Source: GCA-2746605 sp963704835 | Lineage (GTDB): Bacteria; Bacteroidota; Ignavibacteria; Ignavibacteriales; Melioribacteraceae | NCBI GenBank assembly: GCA_963704835.1 | Contig: CAVPHW010000011.1 | Coordinates: 124,001-188,000 of the forward strand | DNA length: 64,000 bases | Direction of reading: 5' to 3' | In this document: positions 37,132 to 46,032 of the stretch, piece after piece | How the letters are laid out: each line of letters opens with the position of its first letter | How positions within the stretch are numbered: the stretch's first letter is position 1 | Translations under genes and position numbers: made by a program | The notes under the pieces: model-generated | Database searches by the model: none | What the model was told of the DNA's origin: nothing | Seen by the model: only the letters and a program-made list of their open reading frames with translations

Positions 37132-38045
37132 TCTATTAGTCTAAGTGCCATTCCTAAAGCTGGATTAAATTTTGTCTTACTATTATTCCATTTACTTCTT
37201 TCAAGATGAGTTATATCAAGTTTCAATTCACTAAATCCTTCAACGGTAACTGGAGATATGCTGAAAGTGTCTTTTATTTGATTTAGCAATTCGTTATTAA
37301 CTGAAGAACCCAATAGAAATAATTGCTCAGATTTACTTTTGCTTAAATTTCTACTTTCCACTTCATTCTGTACCTTATCAAGGAATGTTAAAGTTTCTGG
37401 TATGCTAGTAAAATTATTTATTTTCGAAAAGATTAATTTATTATTGGAAAAAACCATGGCAGATGCTTTTTTATTTTCCAAATAAATACTAATTCCATTT
37501 AATTTATTTGCATAATATTTTAAAATACCGTTTGATGAATTGTGGCAATTATCAACAGCTTTAAGGTGCAGATTGTTTCTTACACAAAATTTGAAAAGTC
37601 TTTTCAATATTTCTTTATTAAGTGCAAAGACTGAAACTCTTTTATAAGGTTGATAAGTTGGAGTATCAAGAAAAACTTTCTGAATATTGGAATCGAATTT
37701 ATTAAAAGAAGGAAACAATTTATTGAACTCCCAAAGTAAATACTCATTCAAATCGTTTTGAGTCAAATTTTTATCAATGGGGATTTCAAAAATTTTAAAA
37801 AATGATAAAGGAAGAGAAATTAAAACTTTGGATGTTTTTAACGGTGTTCTTAGAATAATTTCATTAAATGCATTCTGGAGAATGTGGATAAATTTAGTTT
37901 CTTTTTGATTCTCTTCTAAAGTTTCATCAAAAAATTCTTCATCAACATTCTCCAGGTAAACCTTGCCAAACTTCTTACTTATCTCAACTAACTGTAGTGA
38001 ATTTTCACTAATATTAATTCCAACCTGGTTAGTTAAGATAGACAT
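37128..38045 (-). CDS. PilM-like actin-fold protein
   Basis: A 305-residue protein with the features of PilM, the cytoplasmic actin-like ATPase of type IV pilus and type II secretion platforms. It has an N-terminal VGINISENSLQLVEISKKFG, the KVLISLPLSFFKIFEIPI segment, a central NLHLKAVDNCHNSSNGIL and a C-terminal FNPALGMALRLIE. The nucleotide-binding motifs are degenerate by eye, so ATPase activity is uncertain. It lies between a one-TM protein with a pilus-like pattern and rsmD. Together with the ComEA-like gene it suggests a DNA-uptake or pilus-related remnant cluster; this is inferred. Confidence 0.7.
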   Translation of the reverse strand: MSILTNQVGINISENSLQLVEISKKFGKVYLENVDEEFFDETLEENQKETKFIHILQNAFNEIILRTPLKTSKVLISLPLSFFKIFEIPIDKNLTQNDLNEYLLWEFNKLFPSFNKFDSNIQKVFLDTPTYQPYKRVSVFALNKEILKRLFKFCVRNNLHLKAVDNCHNSSNGILKYYANKLNGISIYLENKKASAMVFSNNKLIFSKINNFTSIPETLTFLDKVQNEVESRNLSKSKSEQLFLLGSSVNNELLNQIKDTFSISPVTVEGFSELKLDITHLERSKWNNSKTKFNPALGMALRLIE

Positions 38046-38052
38046 TCAATAC

Positions 38053-38610
38053 TTATTCCCAACTTGATGTGTTTTTTCTGGTTTGGCTCTCTAAATCGCC
38101 AATTGTTCCATAACCATCTGGGCATTCTAAAAAGTAAATTGTCCCAATAACAGTTTTTTCGTCAACTCTAATAATTTTCCCACGCAAGTTAACAACTGTA
38201 TCAATTGTATGTGTAGTATCAACTTTAAGAATATAAGGTTTATTAGATTTTGGAGATTTCATTAAAGAATCAGGAATAAAGCTTCCATTTTTTAAACTGA
38301 CAAATGGATTTGTTGATTTCATGGTTAGTGTGTCAACTCCATTAATTAGTGCAAGCACAGCTTCGTTAGTTTTTACAAAGTTGACAAGCGAATCCATATT
38401 ATCAGTATAAGTGGATTTTTTCTTTTGCCATAAAATCTCTGCTTGGCGTATATTATTCATTCTTAATCGTGATTCACTTTTATAATATGCTTCTTTCTGC
38501 ATATAATCTGTTGGATCAACAATTGCAACTCGTATCAAAACGTATACTAATATTGCAATAATTACATATAAAACAGCATGCACATACCATGGTTCTCTTT
38601 TTTTTGTCAT
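38053..38610 (-). CDS. Membrane-anchored 185-aa protein of unknown function
   Basis: One N-terminal membrane segment (YVHAVLYVIIAILVYVLIRVAIV, residues about 9-31) leads to an extracytoplasmic domain. The segment after the anchor, RMNNIRQAEILWQKKKSTYTDNMDSLVNFVK, resembles the post-helix pattern of bacterial pseudopilins, where a start-of-helix is followed by xxTYTxxxxxL. The canonical prepilin cleavage site is not present, so it is not called a pilin. It is spaced seven bases from the PilM-like gene downstream and 24 bases from the ComEA-like gene upstream, so it probably belongs to the same functional group. Confidence 0.65.
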   Translation of the reverse strand: MTKKREPWYVHAVLYVIIAILVYVLIRVAIVDPTDYMQKEAYYKSESRLRMNNIRQAEILWQKKKSTYTDNMDSLVNFVKTNEAVLALINGVDTLTMKSTNPFVSLKNGSFIPDSLMKSPKSNKPYILKVDTTHTIDTVVNLRGKIIRVDEKTVIGTIYFLECPDGYGTIGDLESQTRKNTSSWE

Positions 38611-38634
38611 TTTCCCTCCGGAATTTAGAACTGC

Positions 38635-39150
38635 CTATTTCTCTATAAATAAATATTCTTTGATGTTTTTTAATTTACTTTTACCAATACCTTTAACTTC
38701 AATTAAATCTTCAACTGCCTTAAAACCATTTTTCTTAATTCTTAAATCAATAATTTTTTGGGCTGTTTTACTACCTATTCCCGGAAGTTTAACCAAGACT
38801 TCTAAGTCAGCACTATTTAAATTAATACTTCTTTCTTTAAGTGTACTATTTAATTTTTTCTTATTAACTAATTTATTGGTACTAAAATCAGAAAGTTCTC
38901 GCTCAGAATCAACTCTTTTTTCTAGAAAATTGCTCTCAGCTGAAAGATTTATTTCCTCATTTTCAATAGCTTTATTCAAACTATCATGAAAACTAAACTG
39001 ATATTTCTTTATTGGTTTTTCTGTTATCTTAATTCCGTAGTATTTTACAGTAAGTCCAACAAAGAAAATAATCAAAACATATAAGATGGCTTTAACCTCA
39101 GTTTCGGTTAAACTTACTTTTAGCGATATAAAATGAAATAGCTTTTTCAA
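38635..39150 (-). CDS. ComEA-like helix-hairpin-helix protein
   Basis: A 171-residue protein with an N-terminal anchor (VKAILYVLIIFFVGLTVKYYG, residues about 19-39), a charged linker and a C-terminal tandem helix-hairpin-helix module: LNSADLEVLVKLPGIGSKTAQKIID and DLIEVKGIGKSKLKNIKEYL. This is the DNA-binding layout of ComEA, which binds incoming DNA in the periplasm during natural transformation. It sits between dnaJ and a pilus-like set of genes. Other ComEA-like proteins serve in DNA repair, so the competence role is an inference. Confidence 0.82.
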   Translation of the reverse strand: MKKLFHFISLKVSLTETEVKAILYVLIIFFVGLTVKYYGIKITEKPIKKYQFSFHDSLNKAIENEEINLSAESNFLEKRVDSERELSDFSTNKLVNKKKLNSTLKERSINLNSADLEVLVKLPGIGSKTAQKIIDLRIKKNGFKAVEDLIEVKGIGKSKLKNIKEYLFIEK

Positions 39151-39189
39151 ATTGTAATAACAATTTTGTTTTGGCTAAATTACTAAAAT

Positions 39190-40311
39190 CTACCTTCTAA
39201 CACTGCCAACATTGGGTGTTTTGCTCAATTCTTTAAGTAACTCTTTTTCTTTTGAATTAACTTTTTCTGGTACATGTATGTTAATTCTAACTAATTGATC
39301 TCCGAAACCATGCTGATTTAAATGCTGAATTCCTTTTCCCTTCATCTTTAGAAATTTTCCGGGTTGTGTTCCTGCATCAATCTTCAAATTAGCTCTTCCA
39401 CTTATTGTTGGAATTTCAATTGAAGTTCCCAACACTATTTCCGGATACGATAAGAATAAATCATAAATTAAATCGTCACCATCTCTTAGAAAATATGGGT
39501 GTTCAATTTCTTGAAAAACAACAATAATATCACCAGCGGAACCACCATTTTTCCCAGCGTTAGCCTCACCTCGCATAGTCATGTAACTATTATTTGTTAC
39601 ACCAGCCGGAACATTTACCTTAATTTTCGTTTCCTCAAGAACTCGTCCATCACTTGAGCAAGTCCTGCATGGATCAGAAATTATTTTCCCAGTTCCTCTA
39701 CAATTATTGCAAACAGAAATATTTACGAATTGGCCAAATATTGATCTTGAAACTTCTCTTACTTCTCCAGAGCCGCTGCAGACAGAACATGATTTAAATC
39801 CAGAACTGCTATTCGCTCCACTACCTTTACAGTTTGAGCATATAACATGCTTTTTGATTTTTATTGTTTTTGAAACACCTGTGGCAATCTCTTCCAAGGT
39901 GAGTTTTAAAGTTAGTTTTAAATCTGATCCTGGAGTCCCACTCTGCTGTCTTCTTCCCCTGCTTGAACCGCCAGCGTTAAACAGATCATCAAAAATTGAA
40001 GAACCACCAAAACCACCACCGAAGATATCAGAGAAATTGCTAAATATATCGTTTACATTTTGGTAGCTATGGAAATCCTGACCGCCTCTTAAACCACTAT
40101 GTCCATAGCGATCATATTTAGCTTTCTTTTCATCATTACTTAAAACCTCATAAGCTTCTGCAGCTTCTTTAAACTTTTCTTCAGCAGCTTTATCATTAGG
40201 ATTTTTATCCGGATGATGTTGCATTGCCAATTTTCTATAAGCTTTTTTAATTTCATCTTTAGGCGCTCCTTTTGTTACACCTAAGACCTCATAATAATCT
40301 CTTTTATTCAT
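39190..40311 (-). CDS. dnaJ: Chaperone protein DnaJ
   Basis: A 373-residue type I J-protein. The J domain holds the HPD motif in MQHHPDKNPNDKAA (about residue 33). A Gly/Phe-rich linker (IFGGGFGGSSIFDDLF) follows, then the zinc-binding region with CSNCKGSG, CSVCSGSG, CNNCRGTG and a fourth pair CRTCSSDG that lacks the usual glycines. C-terminal substrate-binding beta domains complete it. It stimulates DnaK ATPase. It is the third gene after hrcA and grpE; no dnaK lies in this window, so dnaK is encoded elsewhere. Confidence 0.97.
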   Translation of the reverse strand: MNKRDYYEVLGVTKGAPKDEIKKAYRKLAMQHHPDKNPNDKAAEEKFKEAAEAYEVLSNDEKKAKYDRYGHSGLRGGQDFHSYQNVNDIFSNFSDIFGGGFGGSSIFDDLFNAGGSSRGRRQQSGTPGSDLKLTLKLTLEEIATGVSKTIKIKKHVICSNCKGSGANSSSGFKSCSVCSGSGEVREVSRSIFGQFVNISVCNNCRGTGKIISDPCRTCSSDGRVLEETKIKVNVPAGVTNNSYMTMRGEANAGKNGGSAGDIIVVFQEIEHPYFLRDGDDLIYDLFLSYPEIVLGTSIEIPTISGRANLKIDAGTQPGKFLKMKGKGIQHLNQHGFGDQLVRINIHVPEKVNSKEKELLKELSKTPNVGSVRR

Positions 40312-40321
40312 TTATTGCTTC

Positions 40322-40963
40322 CTATTCTTCACTTTCATTATTAGTATCACTATTATCTTCTTGAACAGTTTCAGTTCCCTTGCTTACAATAACTTTCGAA
40401 TGTTTTATTACTTTATCTTTGTAAAGATAACCAGGTTCAATTTCTTCCATTACTATATTTGCGTGAAAGTTTTCAGAAGGTTGCTGTAATAGAGCTTCAT
40501 GGTAATCAACATCAAACTCTTTACCTACTACATCAATTTTTTTGATGCCTTGATCATCTAGAGACTTAGTGAACTTATCTAATACTAGTTTTAATCCTTC
40601 TTTTATTGAATCTAAATTGCTATCACCTAAATGGCTTAATGATCTTTGCAAATCATCATAAATGGGTAAAACTTTAAGTATAAAAGATTCAGCAGCATAC
40701 TTTAATAAATTGAGCTGATCGTTTTCGGTTCTTCTTTTATAGTTCTCAAACTCCGCAACTTTTCTAAGCAATGTATCTTGTAAGGAACTAATTTTTTCTT
40801 GAAGTTCTGCAACAGAAACTTGCTTTTCTTCTTTTTCATTTTCATCAGTCTCAATTTTAACTTCTTGCTCGGTATTTTCTGCCACTTCTTCTTCCTTTAT
40901 TTGATTTATGTTTTCGGATTCTTTTTCTATATCCTCTATATTTTCTTTGCTTTTATCTTTCAT
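40322..40963 (-). CDS. grpE: Nucleotide exchange factor GrpE
   Basis: A 213-residue protein. A very acidic, Glu-rich N-terminus (residues 1-55) and a long coiled coil (SLQDTLLRKVAEFENYKRRTEN) precede the four-helix bundle and beta wing (KIDVVGKEFDVDYHEALLQQ, EEIEPGYLYKDKVIKHSKVIVSKG). GrpE releases ADP from DnaK. It lies ten bases upstream of dnaJ and 15 bases downstream of hrcA, the standard heat-shock order. Confidence 0.95.
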   Translation of the reverse strand: MKDKSKENIEDIEKESENINQIKEEEVAENTEQEVKIETDENEKEEKQVSVAELQEKISSLQDTLLRKVAEFENYKRRTENDQLNLLKYAAESFILKVLPIYDDLQRSLSHLGDSNLDSIKEGLKLVLDKFTKSLDDQGIKKIDVVGKEFDVDYHEALLQQPSENFHANIVMEEIEPGYLYKDKVIKHSKVIVSKGTETVQEDNSDTNNESEE

Positions 40964-40978
40964 AATATTCCTTCGTAC

Positions 40979-42022
40979 TTATTTATTAAAAATTTTTGAT
41001 AAGGTTTCAGCCATTTTCACTACTGCCGCAATTGAGTGTGAGTACCTCATTCTCTTTGGCCCAATAATTCCAATACTTCCTACTACTTGGCTAATATTAT
41101 AATCTGTAACAATCACACTATAGTCATTCAGGCGTTCCAAATTGCTTTCACTCCCAATTGATATAGCAACCTTACCGGCGTTCTGATTCATCTTTTCATC
41201 CATTAGATGAATAATAATATCCTTGTCTTCAACTAATTCAATTATGCTGCTAAATTTTTTATAGTCAGTAAATTCGGGTTGATTTAATAAGTTTTTTGTT
41301 CCGGTAATAATCGTATCTTCATCAGCTCTTACATCAGTAAAAATTTCAGAAATTGAATCAATAAAAACTCTTATTACGGGTTTAAATTCTGAATTAGAAA
41401 TATGCTTCAGACGCTCAGAAAAAGTTTCCCTTATTTCAGAAAATTTTAACCCGGAAAGTCTTTCATTTAACAATTTCTGTATTGTTTTTATGCTCTTGGG
41501 ATCAAATCCACTACTAATTTCAAGTGTAATAGTTCTTATCATTCCGGATTTAATAGAAATAACAACTAATAGCCGAGAACTGGACACTTCCACTAATTGA
41601 AGTTTTTCTAAAATTGCATTTCCAAATTTTGGGTAGCTAACATATGCCAATTGATTAGTAAGACTACTTAATATTGTTGAAGTAATTCTTAGTATTTCAT
41701 TTGTTTCAATATTTACTTGTTCAAGCTGAGCTTCAATAAAATCTACCTCAGATTGCTGCAATTGTGACAACTCCATTAAAGAATTAACATAAAATCTATA
41801 ACCCAAATCTGTAGGCACTCTACCGGCAGAAGTATGTGGATGACCCAAATATCCAGATTCTTCAAGATCAGACATAATATTTCTAACTGTGGCGGGTGAA
41901 TATCCAATTTCGTATTTTTTAGATAAATTTCGAGATCCAACGGGATTAGCAGTTAAAATAAACTGATGAATCACATATCTGAGAATTGACTTTTCACGAT
42001 CTGTTAAAACTTGTAAACTCAT
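40979..42022 (-). CDS. hrcA: Heat-inducible transcription repressor HrcA
   Basis: A 347-residue repressor. The N-terminal winged helix shows TDREKSILRYVIHQFILTANPVGSRNLSKKYEIGYSPATVRNIM and the conserved LEESGYLGHPHTSAGRVPTDLGYRFYV. The C-terminal end IGIIGPKRMRYSHSIAAVVKMAETLSKI is also typical. HrcA binds CIRCE elements and represses grpE/dnaK/groE operons. No CIRCE (TTAGCACTC-N9-GAGTGCTAA) is visible in its 157-bp upstream region shared with purM or elsewhere in the window, so autoregulation at this site is doubtful or uses a divergent operator. Confidence 0.96.
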   Translation of the reverse strand: MSLQVLTDREKSILRYVIHQFILTANPVGSRNLSKKYEIGYSPATVRNIMSDLEESGYLGHPHTSAGRVPTDLGYRFYVNSLMELSQLQQSEVDFIEAQLEQVNIETNEILRITSTILSSLTNQLAYVSYPKFGNAILEKLQLVEVSSSRLLVVISIKSGMIRTITLEISSGFDPKSIKTIQKLLNERLSGLKFSEIRETFSERLKHISNSEFKPVIRVFIDSISEIFTDVRADEDTIITGTKNLLNQPEFTDYKKFSSIIELVEDKDIIIHLMDEKMNQNAGKVAISIGSESNLERLNDYSVIVTDYNISQVVGSIGIIGPKRMRYSHSIAAVVKMAETLSKIFNK

Positions 42023-42179
42023 ATAAAATATTGTTTTTCTTAAATAAACTTATAAAGTTATTAAAATTACCAAAAAAATTCACTTAATTACGTTAAATTA
42101 GAATAATAGAAATAATTACATTTTTTAATTACTTTTATATAATTATAACATTATAAAATACATAAGGGTTTCAATTAGA

Positions 42180-43175
42180 TTGAAAAATAATTATAAAGAT
42201 TCTGGTGTTGATATAAAAGCTGGTGAAGAAACAGTTGAGGACATCAAATCATTAGTAAATTCAACTTTTAACAAAAATGTTCTAACTGGGATTGGACATT
42301 TTGGCGCTTTTTATGAGCTTGATCTGAAGAACTATAAAAATCCGGTTTTAGTTTCCAGTGTAGATGGTGTTGGAACAAAACTTAAAGTTGCTATTGATTC
42401 TGGTATTCATAACACTGTTGGGCAAGATTTGGTAAACCATTGTATAAACGATATTGCGGTTTGCGGAGCTAAACCTTTATATTTTATGGATTACATGGCA
42501 TTTGGTAAACTTGAAAAAACTGTAGCTACAGAAATTGTTAGAGGTTTTGCTACAGCTTGTAAAGAAAATGAAGTAGCTTTAATCGGCGGTGAAACTGCTG
42601 AAATGCCTGGATTGTATGAAGAGAAAGATTATGATCTTTCAGGAACTATTGTTGGAATTGTAGAAAAAACTAAAATAGTTGATGGAAGTAATATTAAGCG
42701 AGGAGATGTTTTAATTGGGTATAAATCTAATGGTCTGCATACAAATGGTTACTCATTAGCAAGAAAAGTTCTTTTTGAAAGATTTTCTCTGGATGAAGAG
42801 ATTAAAGAGATTAATTCAAATTTAAAATCAGAGTTGTTAAAAATCCATAAATCTTATCTATCAGTAATTCAAAAACTTCTACAAGAATGTGAAGTTAAGG
42901 CATTCTCTCATATTACTGGTGGAGGAATTGTAGGGAATACCAAAAGAGTTGTTCCAAAAGGAAAAGAAATAAAAATTGATTGGTCATCATGGGAAGTTCC
43001 TCCAATATTTAATTTAATACAAAAAACCGGTGAAATTGAGGATGAAGAAATGCGAATGGTTTTTAACATGGGAATTGGCCTAATTGCAATTGTTGACAAG
43101 AATATGTTACCCAAAGTTATTGAGATATCAAAAAGCATAAATGAGAATGCAATAATCATTGGGGAAATTATTTAG
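42180..43175 (+). CDS. purM: Phosphoribosylformylglycinamidine cyclo-ligase PurM
   Basis: A 331-residue purine enzyme that converts FGAM to AIR with ATP. It shows YKDSGVDIKAGEETVEDIK at the start, then GFGAFYELD-type GHFGAFYELDL, the VDGVGTKLKVA block, QDLVNHCINDIAVCGAKPLYFMDY and ALIGGETAEMPGLYEE. The start is TTG 42180, the only reasonable start before the conserved N-terminus, with AAGGG about 12 bases upstream. It is the first gene of a rightward group (purM, tatD fusion, dacB, prmA). It is divergent from hrcA across 157 AT-rich bases. Confidence 0.95.
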   Translation: MKNNYKDSGVDIKAGEETVEDIKSLVNSTFNKNVLTGIGHFGAFYELDLKNYKNPVLVSSVDGVGTKLKVAIDSGIHNTVGQDLVNHCINDIAVCGAKPLYFMDYMAFGKLEKTVATEIVRGFATACKENEVALIGGETAEMPGLYEEKDYDLSGTIVGIVEKTKIVDGSNIKRGDVLIGYKSNGLHTNGYSLARKVLFERFSLDEEIKEINSNLKSELLKIHKSYLSVIQKLLQECEVKAFSHITGGGIVGNTKRVVPKGKEIKIDWSSWEVPPIFNLIQKTGEIEDEEMRMVFNMGIGLIAIVDKNMLPKVIEISKSINENAIIIGEII

Positions 43176-43209
43176 CATATAAAATTTAATAAGATTGGAG
43201 TTTATTAGA

Positions 43210-44568
43210 ATGTTTATCGATACACACGCACACTTATATTATCCTAATTTTAATGGAGAACTTGAGCAAACTATTGAGAGAGCAAATCTTGCTGGAGTGA
43301 AATATATTATTGTTCCAGGAACCGATTTAGCAACATCTAAAAGAGCTATAGAATTAGCCGAGGAATTTGAATGTGTATATGCTGCCGTTGGTGTACATCC
43401 TCATGACACGAAAGAGTGGAAAGAATCTGCAATAGAAGTTCTTGAAGAACTTGCAAAGCACCCTAAAGTTGTAGCTATTGGAGAAATTGGCTTGGATTAT
43501 TATTATGATTTTTCACCCAAAGAAATTCAGCTAACTGCATTTAAAGCACAAATTGAATTAGCTATAAAATTAAACCTTCCAATCATCGTTCATAATAGAG
43601 AATCAAATGATGATATAATGAGAATTGTTAAGGAGTATAAAGACTCAAATTTACGAGGTCAATTTCATTGTTTTGCCGGATCTGTTCAAGATGCAGAAGA
43701 GTTAACCTCTATGGGGCATTATGTATCTTTTACAGGGAATATCACTTTTAAAAAAGCAGAAAATCTAAGAACAATTCTCAAAGGAATTAGTCTAGAAAAA
43801 ATGCTTTTAGAAACAGATTCACCTTTTATGACTCCAATTCCCCACAGAGGAAAAAGAAATGATCCATCGAATATTCCACTAATTGCAGAAGCAATTGCCG
43901 AAATACATGGAGTTAGAATTGAGGATGTTGCACGTATTACAAATTATAATGCATTTAGATTATTTGGAATTGGTGAGAAGGGAAATGTAAGTTTTGTCTA
44001 CCAACTTCATGATTCTCTATACATAAATGTGACAAATAGATGCAATGCAGATTGTGTCTTTTGCGATCGAAAAGGTGAAGCAGTTTTAAAAGGATATAAT
44101 TTAAAAATGGCGAAAGCTGAAGAACCTCCAGCAGAAGTGTATATTCAGCAAATCGGCGATCCAAAAAAGTATAAGGAAATAGTTTTTTGTGGATATGGGG
44201 AACCAACAATAAGATGGGATGTGGTTAAAGAAATTTCAAAATATGTAAAAGAAAATGGTGGCAAAACAAGAATTAACACCGATGGTCATGGCAACCATAT
44301 CAACAAAAGAGATATTACTCCAGAATTAACTGGCTTGCTTGATGTTGTATCTATTAGTCTAAATTCAACTGATGCCAATCAATATGCTGAATTAATGAAA
44401 GTTAGTCCTGACATGCACCAAGAAATGTTAGATTTCGCAAAAAAGGCAAAACAATATTCTAGGGTTGTGATGTCCATAGTTGGGTTAAATGAAATTGACA
44501 AAGCAAAAGCAAAAGATTTAGTAGTTAATGAATTGGGTGTTGAATTTAGAGAAAGAGAGTATTTCTAA
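43210..44568 (+). CDS. Fusion of TatD-family nuclease and TatD-linked radical SAM protein
   Basis: Residues 1-255 are a TatD metal-dependent hydrolase: metal ligands in MFIDTHAHLYY, GEIGLDYYYDFSP, IVHNRES, GQFHCFAGS and LLETDSPF. From about residue 265 a second domain begins (LYINVTNRCNADCVFCDRKG) with the CxxxCxxC cluster of radical SAM enzymes, then FCGYGEPTIRWDVV and TDGHGNHINKRD. This second part matches the family known to be encoded beside or fused to TatD. The start at 43210 is chosen over 43195 because a TTGGAG site precedes it and MFIDTHAH is the family start. The substrate of the radical SAM half is unknown. Confidence 0.92.
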   Translation: MFIDTHAHLYYPNFNGELEQTIERANLAGVKYIIVPGTDLATSKRAIELAEEFECVYAAVGVHPHDTKEWKESAIEVLEELAKHPKVVAIGEIGLDYYYDFSPKEIQLTAFKAQIELAIKLNLPIIVHNRESNDDIMRIVKEYKDSNLRGQFHCFAGSVQDAEELTSMGHYVSFTGNITFKKAENLRTILKGISLEKMLLETDSPFMTPIPHRGKRNDPSNIPLIAEAIAEIHGVRIEDVARITNYNAFRLFGIGEKGNVSFVYQLHDSLYINVTNRCNADCVFCDRKGEAVLKGYNLKMAKAEEPPAEVYIQQIGDPKKYKEIVFCGYGEPTIRWDVVKEISKYVKENGGKTRINTDGHGNHINKRDITPELTGLLDVVSISLNSTDANQYAELMKVSPDMHQEMLDFAKKAKQYSRVVMSIVGLNEIDKAKAKDLVVNELGVEFREREYF

Positions 44569-44569
44569 A

Positions 44570-46003
44570 ATGAAAAAATCACTATTTTCAATTCTTATAA
44601 TTTCAACATTATTTCTCTCTGTCAAAATTTTCTCACAAGAAAACAATGATAAAATTGAAGAGGAAATTAATAATATTTTGGAGGATAAATATTTTAATTC
44701 GACTCTTTTTGCTATAGATATTTTTGATCTGACTGCTAACAAGCCACTTTATAAAAAAAATGAAAAAATGTTGCTTCATCCTGCCTCCAATATGAAAGTG
44801 TTAACCAGTGCCGCAGCTCTTGAATTTTTAGGACCAGATTATGTTTTTACAACTTCCCTATATCATTCTGGAATTATAATCGACTCTGTATGCTACGGCG
44901 ATATTATTGTTGAAGGTGGTTTTGATCCCGATTTTACGAGTGACGACCTAGACTCTTTAGTCCTCAGTCTAAAAGAATATGGGATTAAAGAGATTAGGGG
45001 TAATATTTATGGGGATGTATCAAAGATGGATTCCCTCTTTTGGGGAGAAGGTTGGATGTGGGATGATGATCCTTCCTCAGATTTCCCTTATATGACTCCA
45101 CTTATTATTAATGATGCCTGTGTTGAAGTGGCGTATCAACCAGGACTACTAAGTAAAGAAGTAGTAGTAAGTATAATACCGGAGACGGATTATTTCGATA
45201 TTTCAAATACATCAGTTACAACAAAAGAAGATACTTCAAATTTGGAAGTTACAAGAGATTGGATAAACAGAGGGAATGAAATTATAATCAAGGGAGATTT
45301 ATCTTTCCGTTCTAAACCGGATACAGTTAAAATAAATATTGTAAATCCGGAATTTTATTTTCTCTATTTAATGAAAGAAAAAATAGAAAAATATAATATC
45401 AAATTTGAAGGTAGAATTGATACAGCTAGTGTTCCTCAGTATTCAAAATTAATTTATACCTTTGGCAGAGAATATAGCACTGTTATAAATAATTTAAATA
45501 AAGAAAGCGATAACTTAAGTGCAGAAATGACTCTTAGAGCAATGGCTCTGAAATATTTTAATAGATCTGCCTCTGCTGAAAATGGCGTGGCTATGATTGA
45601 TAGTCTAATAGTGAGAGCTGGTCTAAATCATGAAGAATACAGAATGGTTGATGGCTCTGGTATTTCACATTATAATTTAGTTACGACAGAATTACTAGTT
45701 GAGGTTTTAAGATATATGTACAGCCATTCTAAAGATAATTATACTATTCTTAAAAATTCTTTTCCGGCTGCGGGTGTTGATGGAACTTTAAAAAATAGAA
45801 TGAGAGGAACAAAAGCATATAATAATTTGTTTGCTAAAACGGGAACGCTAAGCGGAGTAAGCACACTCTCAGGATATTTGACATCATTAAACAACCATGA
45901 AATTGCCGTATCAATATTCTTTCAAAACTTTAAAGGAAGCGCAAGAATTGCTCGTGCTTATCAAGATAGAATTTGCACTTTCTTGAGTGAATCAGAACTT
46001 TAA
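44570..46003 (+). CDS. dacB: D-alanyl-D-alanine carboxypeptidase/endopeptidase (PBP4, S13 family)
   Basis: A 477-residue periplasmic penicillin-binding protein. The start at 44570, one base after the preceding stop, gives a signal peptide (LFSILIISTLFLSVKIFSQ); an upstream in-frame start would obscure it. Active-site motifs are SxxK at about 73-76 in HPASNMKVLTSAAA, SDN in KESDNLSAEMTLRA and KTG in LFAKTGTLSGVSTLSGYL. The enzyme trims pentapeptides or cuts cross-links in peptidoglycan. It is in an operon with prmA 29 bases downstream. Confidence 0.95.
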   Translation: MKKSLFSILIISTLFLSVKIFSQENNDKIEEEINNILEDKYFNSTLFAIDIFDLTANKPLYKKNEKMLLHPASNMKVLTSAAALEFLGPDYVFTTSLYHSGIIIDSVCYGDIIVEGGFDPDFTSDDLDSLVLSLKEYGIKEIRGNIYGDVSKMDSLFWGEGWMWDDDPSSDFPYMTPLIINDACVEVAYQPGLLSKEVVVSIIPETDYFDISNTSVTTKEDTSNLEVTRDWINRGNEIIIKGDLSFRSKPDTVKINIVNPEFYFLYLMKEKIEKYNIKFEGRIDTASVPQYSKLIYTFGREYSTVINNLNKESDNLSAEMTLRAMALKYFNRSASAENGVAMIDSLIVRAGLNHEEYRMVDGSGISHYNLVTTELLVEVLRYMYSHSKDNYTILKNSFPAAGVDGTLKNRMRGTKAYNNLFAKTGTLSGVSTLSGYLTSLNNHEIAVSIFFQNFKGSARIARAYQDRICTFLSESEL

Positions 46004-46032
46004 TTTATAACCATTAAGATCATTAATTATTT

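Noticed and set aside
41029..41055. GAGTGTGAGTACCTCATTC stretch as a CIRCE-like site
   Set aside because: It lies inside the hrcA coding region and does not match the two CIRCE arms.
43195..43209. TTG start for the TatD fusion
   Set aside because: Those bases are the ribosome-binding site; the family start is the ATG at 43210.
44528..44569. TatD fusion and dacB overlapping start
   Set aside because: The signal peptide of the carboxypeptidase begins at ATG 44570, after the preceding stop.
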